DNA from: Planctomycetota bacterium
GTDB lineage: Bacteria; Planctomycetota; PLA2; JAEUHO01
Assembly (NCBI GenBank): GCA_029259775.1
Contig: JAJDEN010000065.1
Span: 1-47,719, forward strand
DNA: 47,719 nucleotides
Reading direction: 5' to 3'
In this document: positions 33,827 through 41,140 of the stretch, in pieces
Layout of the letters: each line of letters opens with the position of its first letter
How positions within the stretch are numbered: position 1 is the first letter of the stretch
Translations under genes and position numbers: made by a program
Notes under the pieces: model-generated
The model's database searches: none
The model's input: only the letters and a program-made list of their open reading frames with translations
Told to the model about the DNA's origin: nothing

Positions 33827-34604
33827 AAGACCTCCTTGCTTCGGCAACATCCGTTGCACTCGCGATCACCGCCTGCAGCTGCTCCTCAAACTCAGCCCTA
33901 CAGAGGACAAGCATCCCGAGGCCACGACCCTGGCGCACGCAAATGCGCATGACCTCGCGCAGGACGCTGGCCAGAGGCAGTGGCGGCGCATCAAGCCGCG
34001 AGAGTCGGACACGGCCCCGCCAGCTCGGCTCATCGGCCAGCCGAGAGTGGAAGATATGGAACACGCCTGGCATCAGGCGCTCCTTCACATCGTGAAAGAA
34101 GTAGGCTGGGAACATCTGAGCGATCTGCTCAAGAGAGTGCTCGGCTCGGATAGCTCCGCGAACGAAATGAACGCTACTCTCCCCTCGTGCGTATCGAAGC
34201 ACAGCGCTATCGCGCACCTCAATCAGGCAGAGAGTGCGATCGAGAATCGAGAGGATGAGGGAGTTCTCCTCGAACGAGAACACCCCCTGTGCCCGGTGGC
34301 GGGTCCCATCCCAGGTGACGAGGATTGCCGTACGACCAGCCTCGAAGCCGATTCCCACCTTGCGCATCCACTGAGTCGTCACGACAGGGGGAGACTGAAA
34401 CTCAAGCAGGAGCTGCCAGTCGACGCCGCTGTCAGCGAGCACGTAAGTTCCGCGGACAGGTGTCGATTCCTCCCTAAAGAGACTGGCCTGGTACGCGAGC
34501 ATCAGTAGCTCGCTGGCGCCTGCGATCGAAGGACGATCGTTGCCGCTGTCCTGATTCGCGGCCTCGATTAACAGGCGCGGCTCAAACAGCTGAGGCGATG
34601 TCAT
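33417..34604 (-). CDS. Diadenylate-cyclase-like (DisA_N) protein with a sensor-like N-terminal domain
   Basis: A 395-residue protein if started at ATG 34604; the frame stays open upstream into palindrome D2. The C-terminal part has the two DisA_N motifs: DGALVLG (near residue 310) and GTRHKSIASACNAIESS (near 350), then VVVSSDGELLLVSN. In known diadenylate cyclases DGA binds the ATP substrate and R-H-R positions it; here the second is R-H-K, so the activity may be altered. Residues 1-280 form an unfamiliar domain that includes a second GTRHRAQGVFSFEE segment. DisA_N proteins make c-di-AMP from two ATP. Related proteins with varied N-terminal domains are known from comparative genomics. The gene is convergent with the second CHAT gene and overlaps its tail. 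Confidence 0.75.
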   Translation of the reverse strand: MTSPQLFEPRLLIEAANQDSGNDRPSIAGASELLMLAYQASLFREESTPVRGTYVLADSGVDWQLLLEFQSPPVVTTQWMRKVGIGFEAGRTAILVTWDGTRHRAQGVFSFEENSLILSILDRTLCLIEVRDSAVLRYARGESSVHFVRGAIRAEHSLEQIAQMFPAYFFHDVKERLMPGVFHIFHSRLADEPSWRGRVRLSRLDAPPLPLASVLREVMRICVRQGRGLGMLVLCRAEFEEQLQAVIASATDVAEARRSSRPFAWSDAVQHAVVSSCVLDEGGRALRPSEHWQQQLLRTGRRLAHLSAVDGALVLGPLLAPVAVGAKLVVRESDFAGLPPQLRSELAHRGTRHKSIASACNAIESSLGVVVSSDGELLLVSNCPVSGFQWTSASV

Positions 34605-34720
34605 GTTGTGGAACCGTTCCGGGCCAAGATGAGGGCCGTCTAGGATACGGAGGCGTGGGACCAACTCACCAGTCCGTGACACCGTCGCGGGTACGGAAGC
34701 GGGAAGGGTCGTCCCAGATT

Positions 34721-34797
34721 GAGTACCGAGCCTGATTACCACCATCGGGATTCGGGGAGGTACGCGACGACGAATCGCAATGGTAGTTGCCGTACTA
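34721..34797. repeat. Palindromic element, family D copy 2
   Basis: GAGTACCGAGCCTGATTACC, ACCATCGGGATTCGG and return arm CGAATCGCAATGGTAG, then TTGCCGTACTAC. The arms CTACCATCG / CGATGGTAG pair in copies 2 and 3. It lies upstream of the cyclase gene and overlaps its open frame. Confidence 0.8.
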
Positions 34798-34837
34798 CAC
34801 ATCCGGCGTGGCAACCTGCGGGCGTCGCCGCGGCGAA

Positions 34838-34865
34838 ATCGTCGATACCGAGCCGGTCTTGGCAC
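34838..34865. repeat. Family H motif at the left edge of an IS110 remnant
   Basis: CGATACCGAGCCGGTCTTGG abuts the IS110 transposase fragment. Confidence 0.55.
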
Positions 34866-35014
34866 TCCGTGCTTCGATCCGAGGGCGTCAGCCCCGTGTA
34901 GCGCGCGAACGCCTTCGGGCTACGGAACCGCTTAAGCGGTCCCGACTCCGAAGCGATCGTTGCGGCCAACGCGATGCCCACGCCTGGCACACGCTCTCGC
35001 AGGGTCCGAACAGC
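34866..35014 (-). pseudogene. IS110-family transposase fragment (C-terminal domain)
   Basis: The minus-strand frame reads VRTLRERVPGVGIALAATIA, ESGPLKRFRSPKAFARYTGL and TPSDRSTEC. This is the transposase_20 part of IS110-family transposases (V-P-G-V-G, then R-F-x-S-x-x-x-F-A-x-Y-x-G-L). Only about 50 residues remain; the DEDD catalytic domain is gone. The fragment starts next to palindrome C2 (35019) and ends at a GTACCGAGCC motif (34846). IS110 elements carry no terminal inverted repeats and often choose palindromic targets, so REP insertion is plausible. The match is good although short. Confidence 0.75.
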
Positions 35015-35018
35015 TGGG

Positions 35019-35088
35019 GTACGGAGGCGTGAACAGTTGTTGCGGATTCACGTCTGAATCTGCAACAAACGAACGCGGCACCGTACTC
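35019..35088. repeat. Palindromic element, family C copy 2, best hairpin
   Basis: GTACGGAGGCGTGAACAG, then a 14-base arm at 35037-35050 (TTGTTGCGGATTCA), loop CGTC, and return arm TGAATCTGCAACAA at 35055-35068; all but one position pairs. CGAACGCGGCACCGTACTCC follows. Confidence 0.93.
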
Positions 35089-35215
35089 CGCTCAGACGGG
35101 GGCAGGTCACTTGAGCCGGTCGAGGCCTCGCGCGACTGCCCGCCTGCACGTAGGTGCTTGCAGGACATCGCCGCGTGCCACATCATCTGCGGCGGGAAGA
35201 AGGTGGAGTCAGACC

Positions 35216-36346
35216 ATGGAATTGAATCCGTTCAAGGCCCTTCGGGACGCCAAGAAGGAGAACCCCAAGGCGGTCAAGGCCGCGTACGGCGTGATCGCGT
35301 TCGCCGCAGCCGGAGCGGTAACGATCGCGCTGTTCGGAGGCAGCCTAGGTGCCTCAATTGCCGTGCTCGGCACCATGATCGTGTTCACTGTGCTCGTCGG
35401 GCTGGTCATCAAGGGCGACAGCCTTCCGGCGAAGGTCCTGACGTGGGGCGTCCTCGCACTTGCGCTGCTCTCCATCACCCTCTCGGTCTTCTGCGTTTTC
35501 TTCAAGTGGCCCAGGCCGTGGCCCCCCATCGGATCCCAAGCGGAAGACTCAGAGCCGAGTTCCACGTCAGCACCGGGCGTAACTCCGAGCGCACGCACAG
35601 CGGACCTCCCTGCAACCGACGTCACGCCCATTTCGGCGGACGTAGACTTGGCCAAGCTGATCAGCGCGGAGACACCGCGATTCGCGGTTCGGATCGTGCG
35701 CCTTGGGCCCGAGGAGAAGCTCGGTGCGCGCCTTGGACGTGACAGCCAGTCCTATGTGATGGTTGGCGACTACGCCACCGTCGCAGGCGAGTCCTTCGCA
35801 CGGGCCTGTCAGGTGCTGGGCATGGATCCAAGCGTCGGCGAGGTGACTGTGTTCCAAGTAGCGCCAAACGGGAAGGCGCTACATTTGAGGCCAGCAAACT
35901 GGCGCGCGGCGCTGAAGATCGCTGAGGACATGGAGCAACTCGAGTCGTCCGTGAAAGGGTCGCTGAGAGGCTTCGGGAGTAGCGGACCAGCTGCCCACGC
36001 ACTTGAGGCGTGGGCTACGAAGGGTGGAGCCGCCGCGCATCGGAAGGCCTACATGCGTCTCTCCAACGAGTTCACCGAGCGTGAACTCGGGATTGATGAG
36101 GACTGGCGCGGGCTGGGCTACGCCGAGTCACTGGTCCCCCGACTGGCACGGCTCCCCAGCGATGCCAGCCCAGAAGTCAGGTCCCTGTTTGGTGCGAAGC
36201 CGATCAAGTTCGGTGCGCGAGCCTTCTTCGTTCGCAACGTCCCCCGCAAGGACCTCAGCAACTACGTGACGTGGCGCGTAAAGAGCGCCGACGAGATCCT
36301 GCCCAAGAATCCGTTCGCGAAGGCCGCCAGCTCAGAACGTAAATGA
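35216..36346 (+). CDS. Membrane protein of unknown function
   Basis: A 376-residue protein starting at ATG 35216 (GGTGGAG upstream). Three hydrophobic segments lie at about 22-40, 45-66 and 76-98 (VIAFAAAGAVTIALFGG, ASIAVLGTMIVFTVLVGLVI, VLTWGVLALALLSITLSVFC). A flexible linker (about 105-145) leads to a cytoplasmic domain of about 230 residues (RFAVRIVRLGPEEKLGARLG; ALKIAEDMEQLESSVKGSLR) with no family I know. It starts MELNPFKALRDAKKENPKAV. It lies between palindrome C2 and the duplicated block. Nothing suggests a substrate. Confidence 0.75.
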   Translation: MELNPFKALRDAKKENPKAVKAAYGVIAFAAAGAVTIALFGGSLGASIAVLGTMIVFTVLVGLVIKGDSLPAKVLTWGVLALALLSITLSVFCVFFKWPRPWPPIGSQAEDSEPSSTSAPGVTPSARTADLPATDVTPISADVDLAKLISAETPRFAVRIVRLGPEEKLGARLGRDSQSYVMVGDYATVAGESFARACQVLGMDPSVGEVTVFQVAPNGKALHLRPANWRAALKIAEDMEQLESSVKGSLRGFGSSGPAAHALEAWATKGGAAAHRKAYMRLSNEFTERELGIDEDWRGLGYAESLVPRLARLPSDASPEVRSLFGAKPIKFGARAFFVRNVPRKDLSNYVTWRVKSADEILPKNPFAKAASSERK

Positions 36347-36518
36347 GTCCCGAAGTACGGGGTCGGGCCACTTCTCTTGGCGTTCGGGCCGGGCTGACTT
36401 CTCCATGAGAAGGGCCCCGACTCCGTACCTCCGGGCCGGCGAACCTGCGACGAGTCTTCCCGCCTCCGTACTCCGGGCCCGCGAACCTGCGACGAGTTTT
36501 CCCGCCTCCGTACTCCCG

Positions 36519-36662
36519 GTCGCGGAGGGTAGCTGTCGGCCACCGACGAATCCATCCGATTGTCCCTCCTGGCATGTGCGGACGCGCATGCGGGCGCAGC
36601 TGCACGGGACGTGACCTTCCCCGGGTCCGGTGGAGGCGGCCTAGCTCCACGCGCCCGCACTC
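36519..36662. repeat. Second copy of the CHAT upstream block
   Basis: Matches 26884-27032 closely, from GGTCGCGGAGGGTAG through CTAGCTCCACGCGCCCGCAC. It includes the 13-codon leader start and its ribosome binding site, but no CHAT gene follows. Confidence 0.9.
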
Positions 36663-36728
36663 AAGTTCAGGCCACCAGCAGCAACGGCAGCAATGCGACG
36701 GCTACCGATCCGGCTTCCAGGAAGCCGG

Positions 36729-36837
36729 ATACCGAACCGGGTGAAAGTGCATCGATATATCGACCGATTGGGGTCACGTGATCACCCGGCACGGATCGGT
36801 CACAATTGTGATGCACAATTACCCGGTTCGGTACTCG
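36729..36837. repeat. Palindromic element, family B copy 3
   Basis: Nearly identical to copy 1 over its length, including GATATATCGACCGATTGGGG and the TCACAATTGTGA core; the right arm reads GATGCACAATTACCCGG. It lies directly before GGTTCGGTACTCGG repeats and the 36920 gene. Confidence 0.93.
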
Positions 36838-36919
36838 GTTCGGTACTCGCGGTACTCCGGTATCCTTCCCGCGCGCCCGATACAATCCCGCCGGCTCGAT
36901 CGAGTCGGATGGAGGTCGT

Positions 36920-39868
36920 GTGAAGTCCGCTGCATGGTTCGGGATCATCGTCACTGTTCTAGTCTTGCTGATCAGCCCCGCTGCCGCGAAGCCTCCCGCC
37001 ATCGAGGTCAAGGCGCCGATCACCGCGGAAGGCCGCGTCGCCATCTCGGCGCTCGAGGGAGGCAACCTCCGGGTCAAGAACGAGACGTCGCACATGTACA
37101 TGACGGCTCGCATGGTCGACGCGGCGACCGGCAAGGTTCTCGTCAACTACGAGACGGCCATCTTCGACGTCGCCGGCGCACTGATCCTGCCGGGCAAGGC
37201 CAAGGTCTTCGACCAACCCGGCGGTCGCAATGTCCACATCTCCGTGCTGACGCCCGGCCTGCTCGCGATCGACGATCTCGACGCGAAGGAAGCGGAGGTC
37301 CACACGACGCTGTGCATCGGTTGGACGGTCGACCTAGCGGAGGACGTGTTGCAGACGGTGATCGGCGCGACGTTCAAGAACAGGAAGGGCGCCCTTCTGC
37401 GCGTGATCCTGAAGACCCCGGGCCTGCGCAAAAAGATCATGGCCGCCTACCGCGACGAGGGCGCGGCGGCGGCGGGGAAAGTCGTCTTCGGGACCATTGT
37501 CGGAGACATCATGACCGTCGGACCACTCACCAAGACCGCGCTCGGCGAGGAGCTGTGCAGGAAGATCAAGGAGCAGGTCGCCAAGTACGTCGCCAAGAAG
37601 GCCCTCGGGGCGGTTCCGGTCGTGCAGGCCATTTCGTGGATCCTGACCGCCTACGATGCCCTCAAGGGCGTGGTCAAGGTCGGCGGCGCCTTGGCTGCGA
37701 AACAGGAGATCTCCCGAAGCCCGGCCAAGCTGTCGTTCGAGGTCGCGTTCGCGCCGCAGTTCGACGAAGTCCGCCCGCCAACGATCCGGCGCGACGACAA
37801 GCCCCAGAAATTGCGCTTGCTGGGATCGATGCTCGGGCCGCGCGCGGTGGACGGCCGCGTGGTCTCCCCCGTCGTCACGTTCGAAGCCGCCAACAAGGAG
37901 CGCATCGTCGACGCGAAGGCACGGGCAGACAAGGGCGGCTGGATCCTGCGCGCGACCCTGCCCGGCACGTTTATCCGGCGCGCCAAGGGGCCACTCAAGG
38001 TCACCGTGACCCTGGGCAAGAAGAGCCTCGGGACCAAGCTGCTGCACATCACCGACGGGGCCTTCGCGCTCAAGCGCCTTGAACCCAACCAGGCAGCGCC
38101 CGGAACCACGATCGAGGCCCTCGGTTCGGGATTCCCCAGCCGCGGGCAACCGCTCTTCGCGGTCTTTCGCAGCAAAAAGGACCCCAAGAGCCTGATGCTC
38201 ACGACGCCGGCGATCTACCTCCCACGAAGCGGGCGCGCGCGCATCCTCGTGCCGGTCGGACTTGGTCACCGTGTCGAAGACGACTGGATGGTGCACCTCG
38301 TGTTTCCCGCCGCCGAGATGGCCACGAAGAGGCTTCCGTTCCATGAGCTGAAGGGCGAGCCGCACTCCGGCTTTCCGCCGAACTGGAGCTTCGAACGGGC
38401 GAAGGTGCCCGACGGCGCGACCGGCGTTCGCGTGCCCGTCGGCAGCAGTGCCATCGAGGCGTGGCACGTGGACCGCGGCACCGTTCGCTACGTGCGTAGC
38501 GGCGGTACGCCGGCCCGTTGGCAGGCGTCCGACGGCCGCGCGTCGGTCCAGATTCCGGACGGCGCCACGTTGCTGACCCGAATCCTCGGCCTTCCGGTGG
38601 GCGACCGCTACGAGCTGAGCTTCGATGTCGCCTCCGCGAAGGACGGTGCGCTCCTCGACGTCGCGCTCGGCGATGCGACACGACAGGTCAAGGCCAGCCC
38701 GCCGCGCGACAAGCGGCTCCGGTGGCGCCGCCGCCACATGGCGTTCACGGTCCGTTCGGGGACAGGGGTTCTGAAGTTCAATGGCGGCGCGGGCGATCCC
38801 GTGATCGACAACGTCGAGATCCGACCCTTCGAGCCGCTCGACCTCACGGGTCGCTGGGTGGGCACAGGCTACGTTTGCGACGGCAACAGCACTGTCAACG
38901 AAGTGGACATCGTGCACGAGAACGACACCGGCAAGATAGTCGCGACGCTGGCCACCGAGGACCCCTGTCTCCCCATCGGCACCACGTCGTGGACCGGACG
39001 TCTCGAGCCGGACGCCAACCGGTTCTCCGAGCCGGTGTTCGACGCCGAGTTTCAGGAAGCCGGCCGTCGATGGCGGCGAGCGCGGGCGTTCGTTCTCGAT
39101 CGCAACCATCTGGTCCTCCACGTCGTCGTCGCCAGAAAGAAGACCCGCCCGATGCACTTCCTGCGCACGCACAAGGCGCCGCCACCCAAGGACCGCTCGC
39201 GCGATAAACTCGACCTGCGCAAGAAGACGGCCTGCGCGCGCAGGGACGCCTGGGCTGGAACCTGGGAAGCCGCTGGTTTTCGGCTAGTGACGACACAGAG
39301 CGGGACAACGGTGACGGGGAAGTACGAGTACTTCCTGAAGAGCAACAAAACGGCTCACGGCACGCTGTCAGGCACCGTCAAGGACGACACGCTGCAGGCG
39401 ACCTACAAGTGGTTTGGCGAAAAGGGAAGCCCGAGCGGGTCGATGACAAGCACGCTCTCCGCAGATTGCAACAGCATGACAAGCAAGACCTTGGGCAGCC
39501 TGGGTGACGAGGCCACGTCCATCTGGCGGCGTGCAGCGGATCGTCCTACGGGCAGGTGGAACGGCGAGTGGAAGATGGGCGGAACCAACGAGAAGGCGGG
39601 GCAGACGACCTGGGGAACGTGGAGGTTGGTTCTCACGGAGAGGGAGGGCGCCGTCTCTGGCTTCTATGAGACGGAGGGAGAGAAGAGCCAAATTCGAAAC
39701 GGTGTTCTGAGCGCAGACGGGCGGACGCTGAAGGGAGACTTCCACTGGCGTGGCAAAGGGAGCGAGAACCGGGGGACGTTCTCTTGGACGCTGGTTGGGG
39801 ACGGATCCAAGTTTGAAGGAACCTGGAAGGGTGAAGCGGGCCATGGTCGCTGGTTTGGCACCCGATGA
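36920..39868 (+). CDS. Large exported multidomain protein
   Basis: A 982-residue protein starting at GTG 36920 behind GGAGGTC. The signal peptide is AAWFGIIVTVLVLLISPAAA. Residues about 30-260 are unfamiliar, with a helical centre (KKIMAAYRDEGAAAAGKVVF, then LTAYDALKGVVKVGGALA). About 270-360 look like Ig-like strands. About 390-460 resemble an IPT-type fold (LEPNQAAPGTTIEALGSGFP). About 490-650 resemble DUF642-type sugar-binding domains (NWSFERAKVPDG, ILGLPVGDRYELSFDVASAK). The last part has three related beta-barrel-like units (GRWVGTGYVCDG, AGTWEAAGFRLVTTQSGTTV, GRWNGEWKMGGTNEKAG). It is probably a secreted or periplasmic binding protein. No catalytic motif is visible. Length and mosaic structure are certain; domain names are tentative. 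Confidence 0.75.
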   Translation: MKSAAWFGIIVTVLVLLISPAAAKPPAIEVKAPITAEGRVAISALEGGNLRVKNETSHMYMTARMVDAATGKVLVNYETAIFDVAGALILPGKAKVFDQPGGRNVHISVLTPGLLAIDDLDAKEAEVHTTLCIGWTVDLAEDVLQTVIGATFKNRKGALLRVILKTPGLRKKIMAAYRDEGAAAAGKVVFGTIVGDIMTVGPLTKTALGEELCRKIKEQVAKYVAKKALGAVPVVQAISWILTAYDALKGVVKVGGALAAKQEISRSPAKLSFEVAFAPQFDEVRPPTIRRDDKPQKLRLLGSMLGPRAVDGRVVSPVVTFEAANKERIVDAKARADKGGWILRATLPGTFIRRAKGPLKVTVTLGKKSLGTKLLHITDGAFALKRLEPNQAAPGTTIEALGSGFPSRGQPLFAVFRSKKDPKSLMLTTPAIYLPRSGRARILVPVGLGHRVEDDWMVHLVFPAAEMATKRLPFHELKGEPHSGFPPNWSFERAKVPDGATGVRVPVGSSAIEAWHVDRGTVRYVRSGGTPARWQASDGRASVQIPDGATLLTRILGLPVGDRYELSFDVASAKDGALLDVALGDATRQVKASPPRDKRLRWRRRHMAFTVRSGTGVLKFNGGAGDPVIDNVEIRPFEPLDLTGRWVGTGYVCDGNSTVNEVDIVHENDTGKIVATLATEDPCLPIGTTSWTGRLEPDANRFSEPVFDAEFQEAGRRWRRARAFVLDRNHLVLHVVVARKKTRPMHFLRTHKAPPPKDRSRDKLDLRKKTACARRDAWAGTWEAAGFRLVTTQSGTTVTGKYEYFLKSNKTAHGTLSGTVKDDTLQATYKWFGEKGSPSGSMTSTLSADCNSMTSKTLGSLGDEATSIWRRAADRPTGRWNGEWKMGGTNEKAGQTTWGTWRLVLTEREGAVSGFYETEGEKSQIRNGVLSADGRTLKGDFHWRGKGSENRGTFSWTLVGDGSKFEGTWKGEAGHGRWFGTR

Positions 39869-39959
39869 GTGCTCCAGTACGGAATCAGTGAGGACCGGGG
39901 TCAGGCGCGTTTCGCGGAGAAGGTACGGAGGCGGGACAATCTGTTGCGCGGACCGGGGC

Positions 39960-40028
39960 ACGGAGGCGTGAACAGGTGTTGCGGATTCACGTCTAAATCT
40001 GCAACAAGCGAACGCGGTACCGTACTTT
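39960..40028. repeat. Palindromic element, family C copy 3
   Basis: CACGGAGGCGTGAACAGG, TGTTGCGGATTCACGTC, TAAATCTGCAACAAGCG, then AACGCGGTACCGTACT. The hairpin has two changes relative to copy 2. Confidence 0.85.
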
Positions 40029-40211
40029 CGGCTCGGTACCCTTGGCCCGTCCCGCCTCGGCCGTCTCTTTCCAGATGCGAAACACGAGGTCGGCCAGCCG
40101 CTCCTCGTCGCGGCCAGGATCGCGTTTCACCGCGAGCAGCATCCTGAGTTCCTCCCGATCGCCCTTGAGGAAATCCTGGAGGATGAGCCTCGTCGATCGA
40201 AAGTTGTCCAC
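39993..40211 (-). pseudogene. Short frame, possible gene fragment ending in palindrome C3
   Basis: From GTG 40211 the frame reads VDNFRSTRLILQDFLKGDRE then KRDPGRDEERLADLVF, which looks like real protein. Its last residues (RYRVRLLQI) come only from palindrome C3, so any true end has been replaced. No ribosome binding site is clear. A fragment of a truncated gene is the likeliest reading; a small functional gene is possible. Confidence 0.35.
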
Positions 40212-40260
40212 CAGCGGATTGCGGGCACTGCCACCCGAACGACGCGCAGGGAAGCTCTTG

Positions 40261-40345
40261 GGATACAGAGTGCGTCAACTATCATCGCGATTCGCTGTCA
40301 TGACTGGCCGCTCAATCGCGATGATTCGTGACGCACTTGGTATCC
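40261..40345. repeat. Palindromic element, family I
   Basis: GGATACAGAGTGCGTCA, ATCATCGCGATT and the return arm AATCGCGATGAT, TGACGCACTTGGTATCC. The arms pair almost throughout. It is the only copy of this core in the window; a GGTATCCC tail follows. Confidence 0.88.
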
Positions 40346-40365
40346 ACTCGGTATCCCTTCTTGGT

Positions 40366-40985
40366 ATGCCGAGGGACATCGCTCTCCAGCGGAGGGCCGC
40401 TCGTCTACGACATCAGGTCAATCGGAGAATCGAGTTGGCGGGACAGCCCCTACTTGCCGAGCCTTGCCCGCAGTGCAAGGCCAAGCTGAGTCCGCGGGCT
40501 AAGGGGCCATGCCCAACGTGCGGCTGTAATTTTCGTTTTCGAGACGGCAAACTTTGCCTCCAGTGTGGTGAAACTGTCAGAGAGCGATTCACGTGGTCTG
40601 AGGGCTCGAAGTGCTGGCATAGCGACCGGTACGATGGCCCCATACACAGCAGTGCTGGCTGGAACTCTATGGCAAGAAGCCGGGACGGTGTACGCACTGC
40701 GGTGCGGCGGTGGCGCAAGCCCAATCAGCTGAGAGATGCACGAGCTGCGCACATCCAAACGCTCTCTTGAGTTGCACCTGCGATTGGGGAAAACGATCAT
40801 TTGGCCCTCCGCACACCCAGTGCGACAAGCCACACCAACGCAAGCGGGCGATGCGACTCGGAGCCGCTTGGGCGGGCGCTGCCTCTGCTGCCCTCGTATT
40901 CTCTGCGCTCGTAGGACCCTGGCTGGGCTTGCTTGCCTTCCTGGTTATCGTAGGTATCGGGTACGCGGTTGTGGATGAGCTGTAG
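40366..40985 (+). pseudogene. Zinc-ribbon membrane protein with a frameshift
   Basis: From ATG 40366 the first frame reads MPRDIALQRRAARLRHQ, then CPQCKAKLSPRAKGPCPTCG and LCLQCGETVRERFTWSEG, with CxxC pairs typical of zinc ribbons. It departs from protein-like sequence near 40640. The +2 frame then gives LYGKKPGRCTHCGAAVA, CTSCAHPNALLSCTCDWG and a terminal hydrophobic stretch (AALVFSALVGPWLGLLAFLV, GIGYAVVDEL). Together they would be one multi-ribbon protein with one or two membrane segments. A frameshift of 1 base lies between 40620 and 40690. No good ribosome binding site precedes ATG 40366, just after palindrome I. Alternatives are a sequencing error or a separate start at 40710. Confidence 0.6.
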
Positions 40986-41024
40986 CCACAACCGAACGCC
41001 GCTTGCGAAGGCGAGTGCCTTCCG

Positions 41025-41093
41025 GCACGGAGGCGTGAACAGGTGTTGCGGATTCACGCCTGAATCTGCAACAAACGAACGCGGTACCGTACT
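41025..41093. repeat. Palindromic element, family C copy 4
   Basis: GCACGGAGGCGTGAACAGG, TGTTGCGGATTCACGCC, TGAATCTGCAACAAACG, AACGCGGTACCGTACT. One loop base differs from copy 2. It lies 40 bases after the zinc-ribbon gene. Confidence 0.9.
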
Positions 41094-41140
41094 TCAAGTA
41101 CCCTGATCACAGGCGCGCTACATACACGGAGGACGCCCTG

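Larger units (their letters stand above)
36347..36919. other. Gene-free stretch with duplicated block and palindrome
   Basis: About 570 bases holding the second copy of the CHAT upstream block (36519-36662), a TCCCGCCTCCGTACTC motif repeated twice (36465-36515), palindrome B3 and several GGTTCGGTACTC copies before the 36920 start. I see no gene. A minus-strand frame continues from the copied leader but reads as non-coding. Confidence 0.6.
39869..40365. other. Stretch with repeats C3 and I, no strong gene
   Basis: Contains GAGGACCGGGGTCAGGCGCG at 39891, palindrome C3, a minus-strand frame of 72 residues (39993-40211, see separate entry) and palindrome I. Confidence 0.5.

Noticed and set aside
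37334..39172. Long leftward frame opposite the large exported protein
   Set aside because: The plus-strand frame has a signal peptide and domains; this one has neither.
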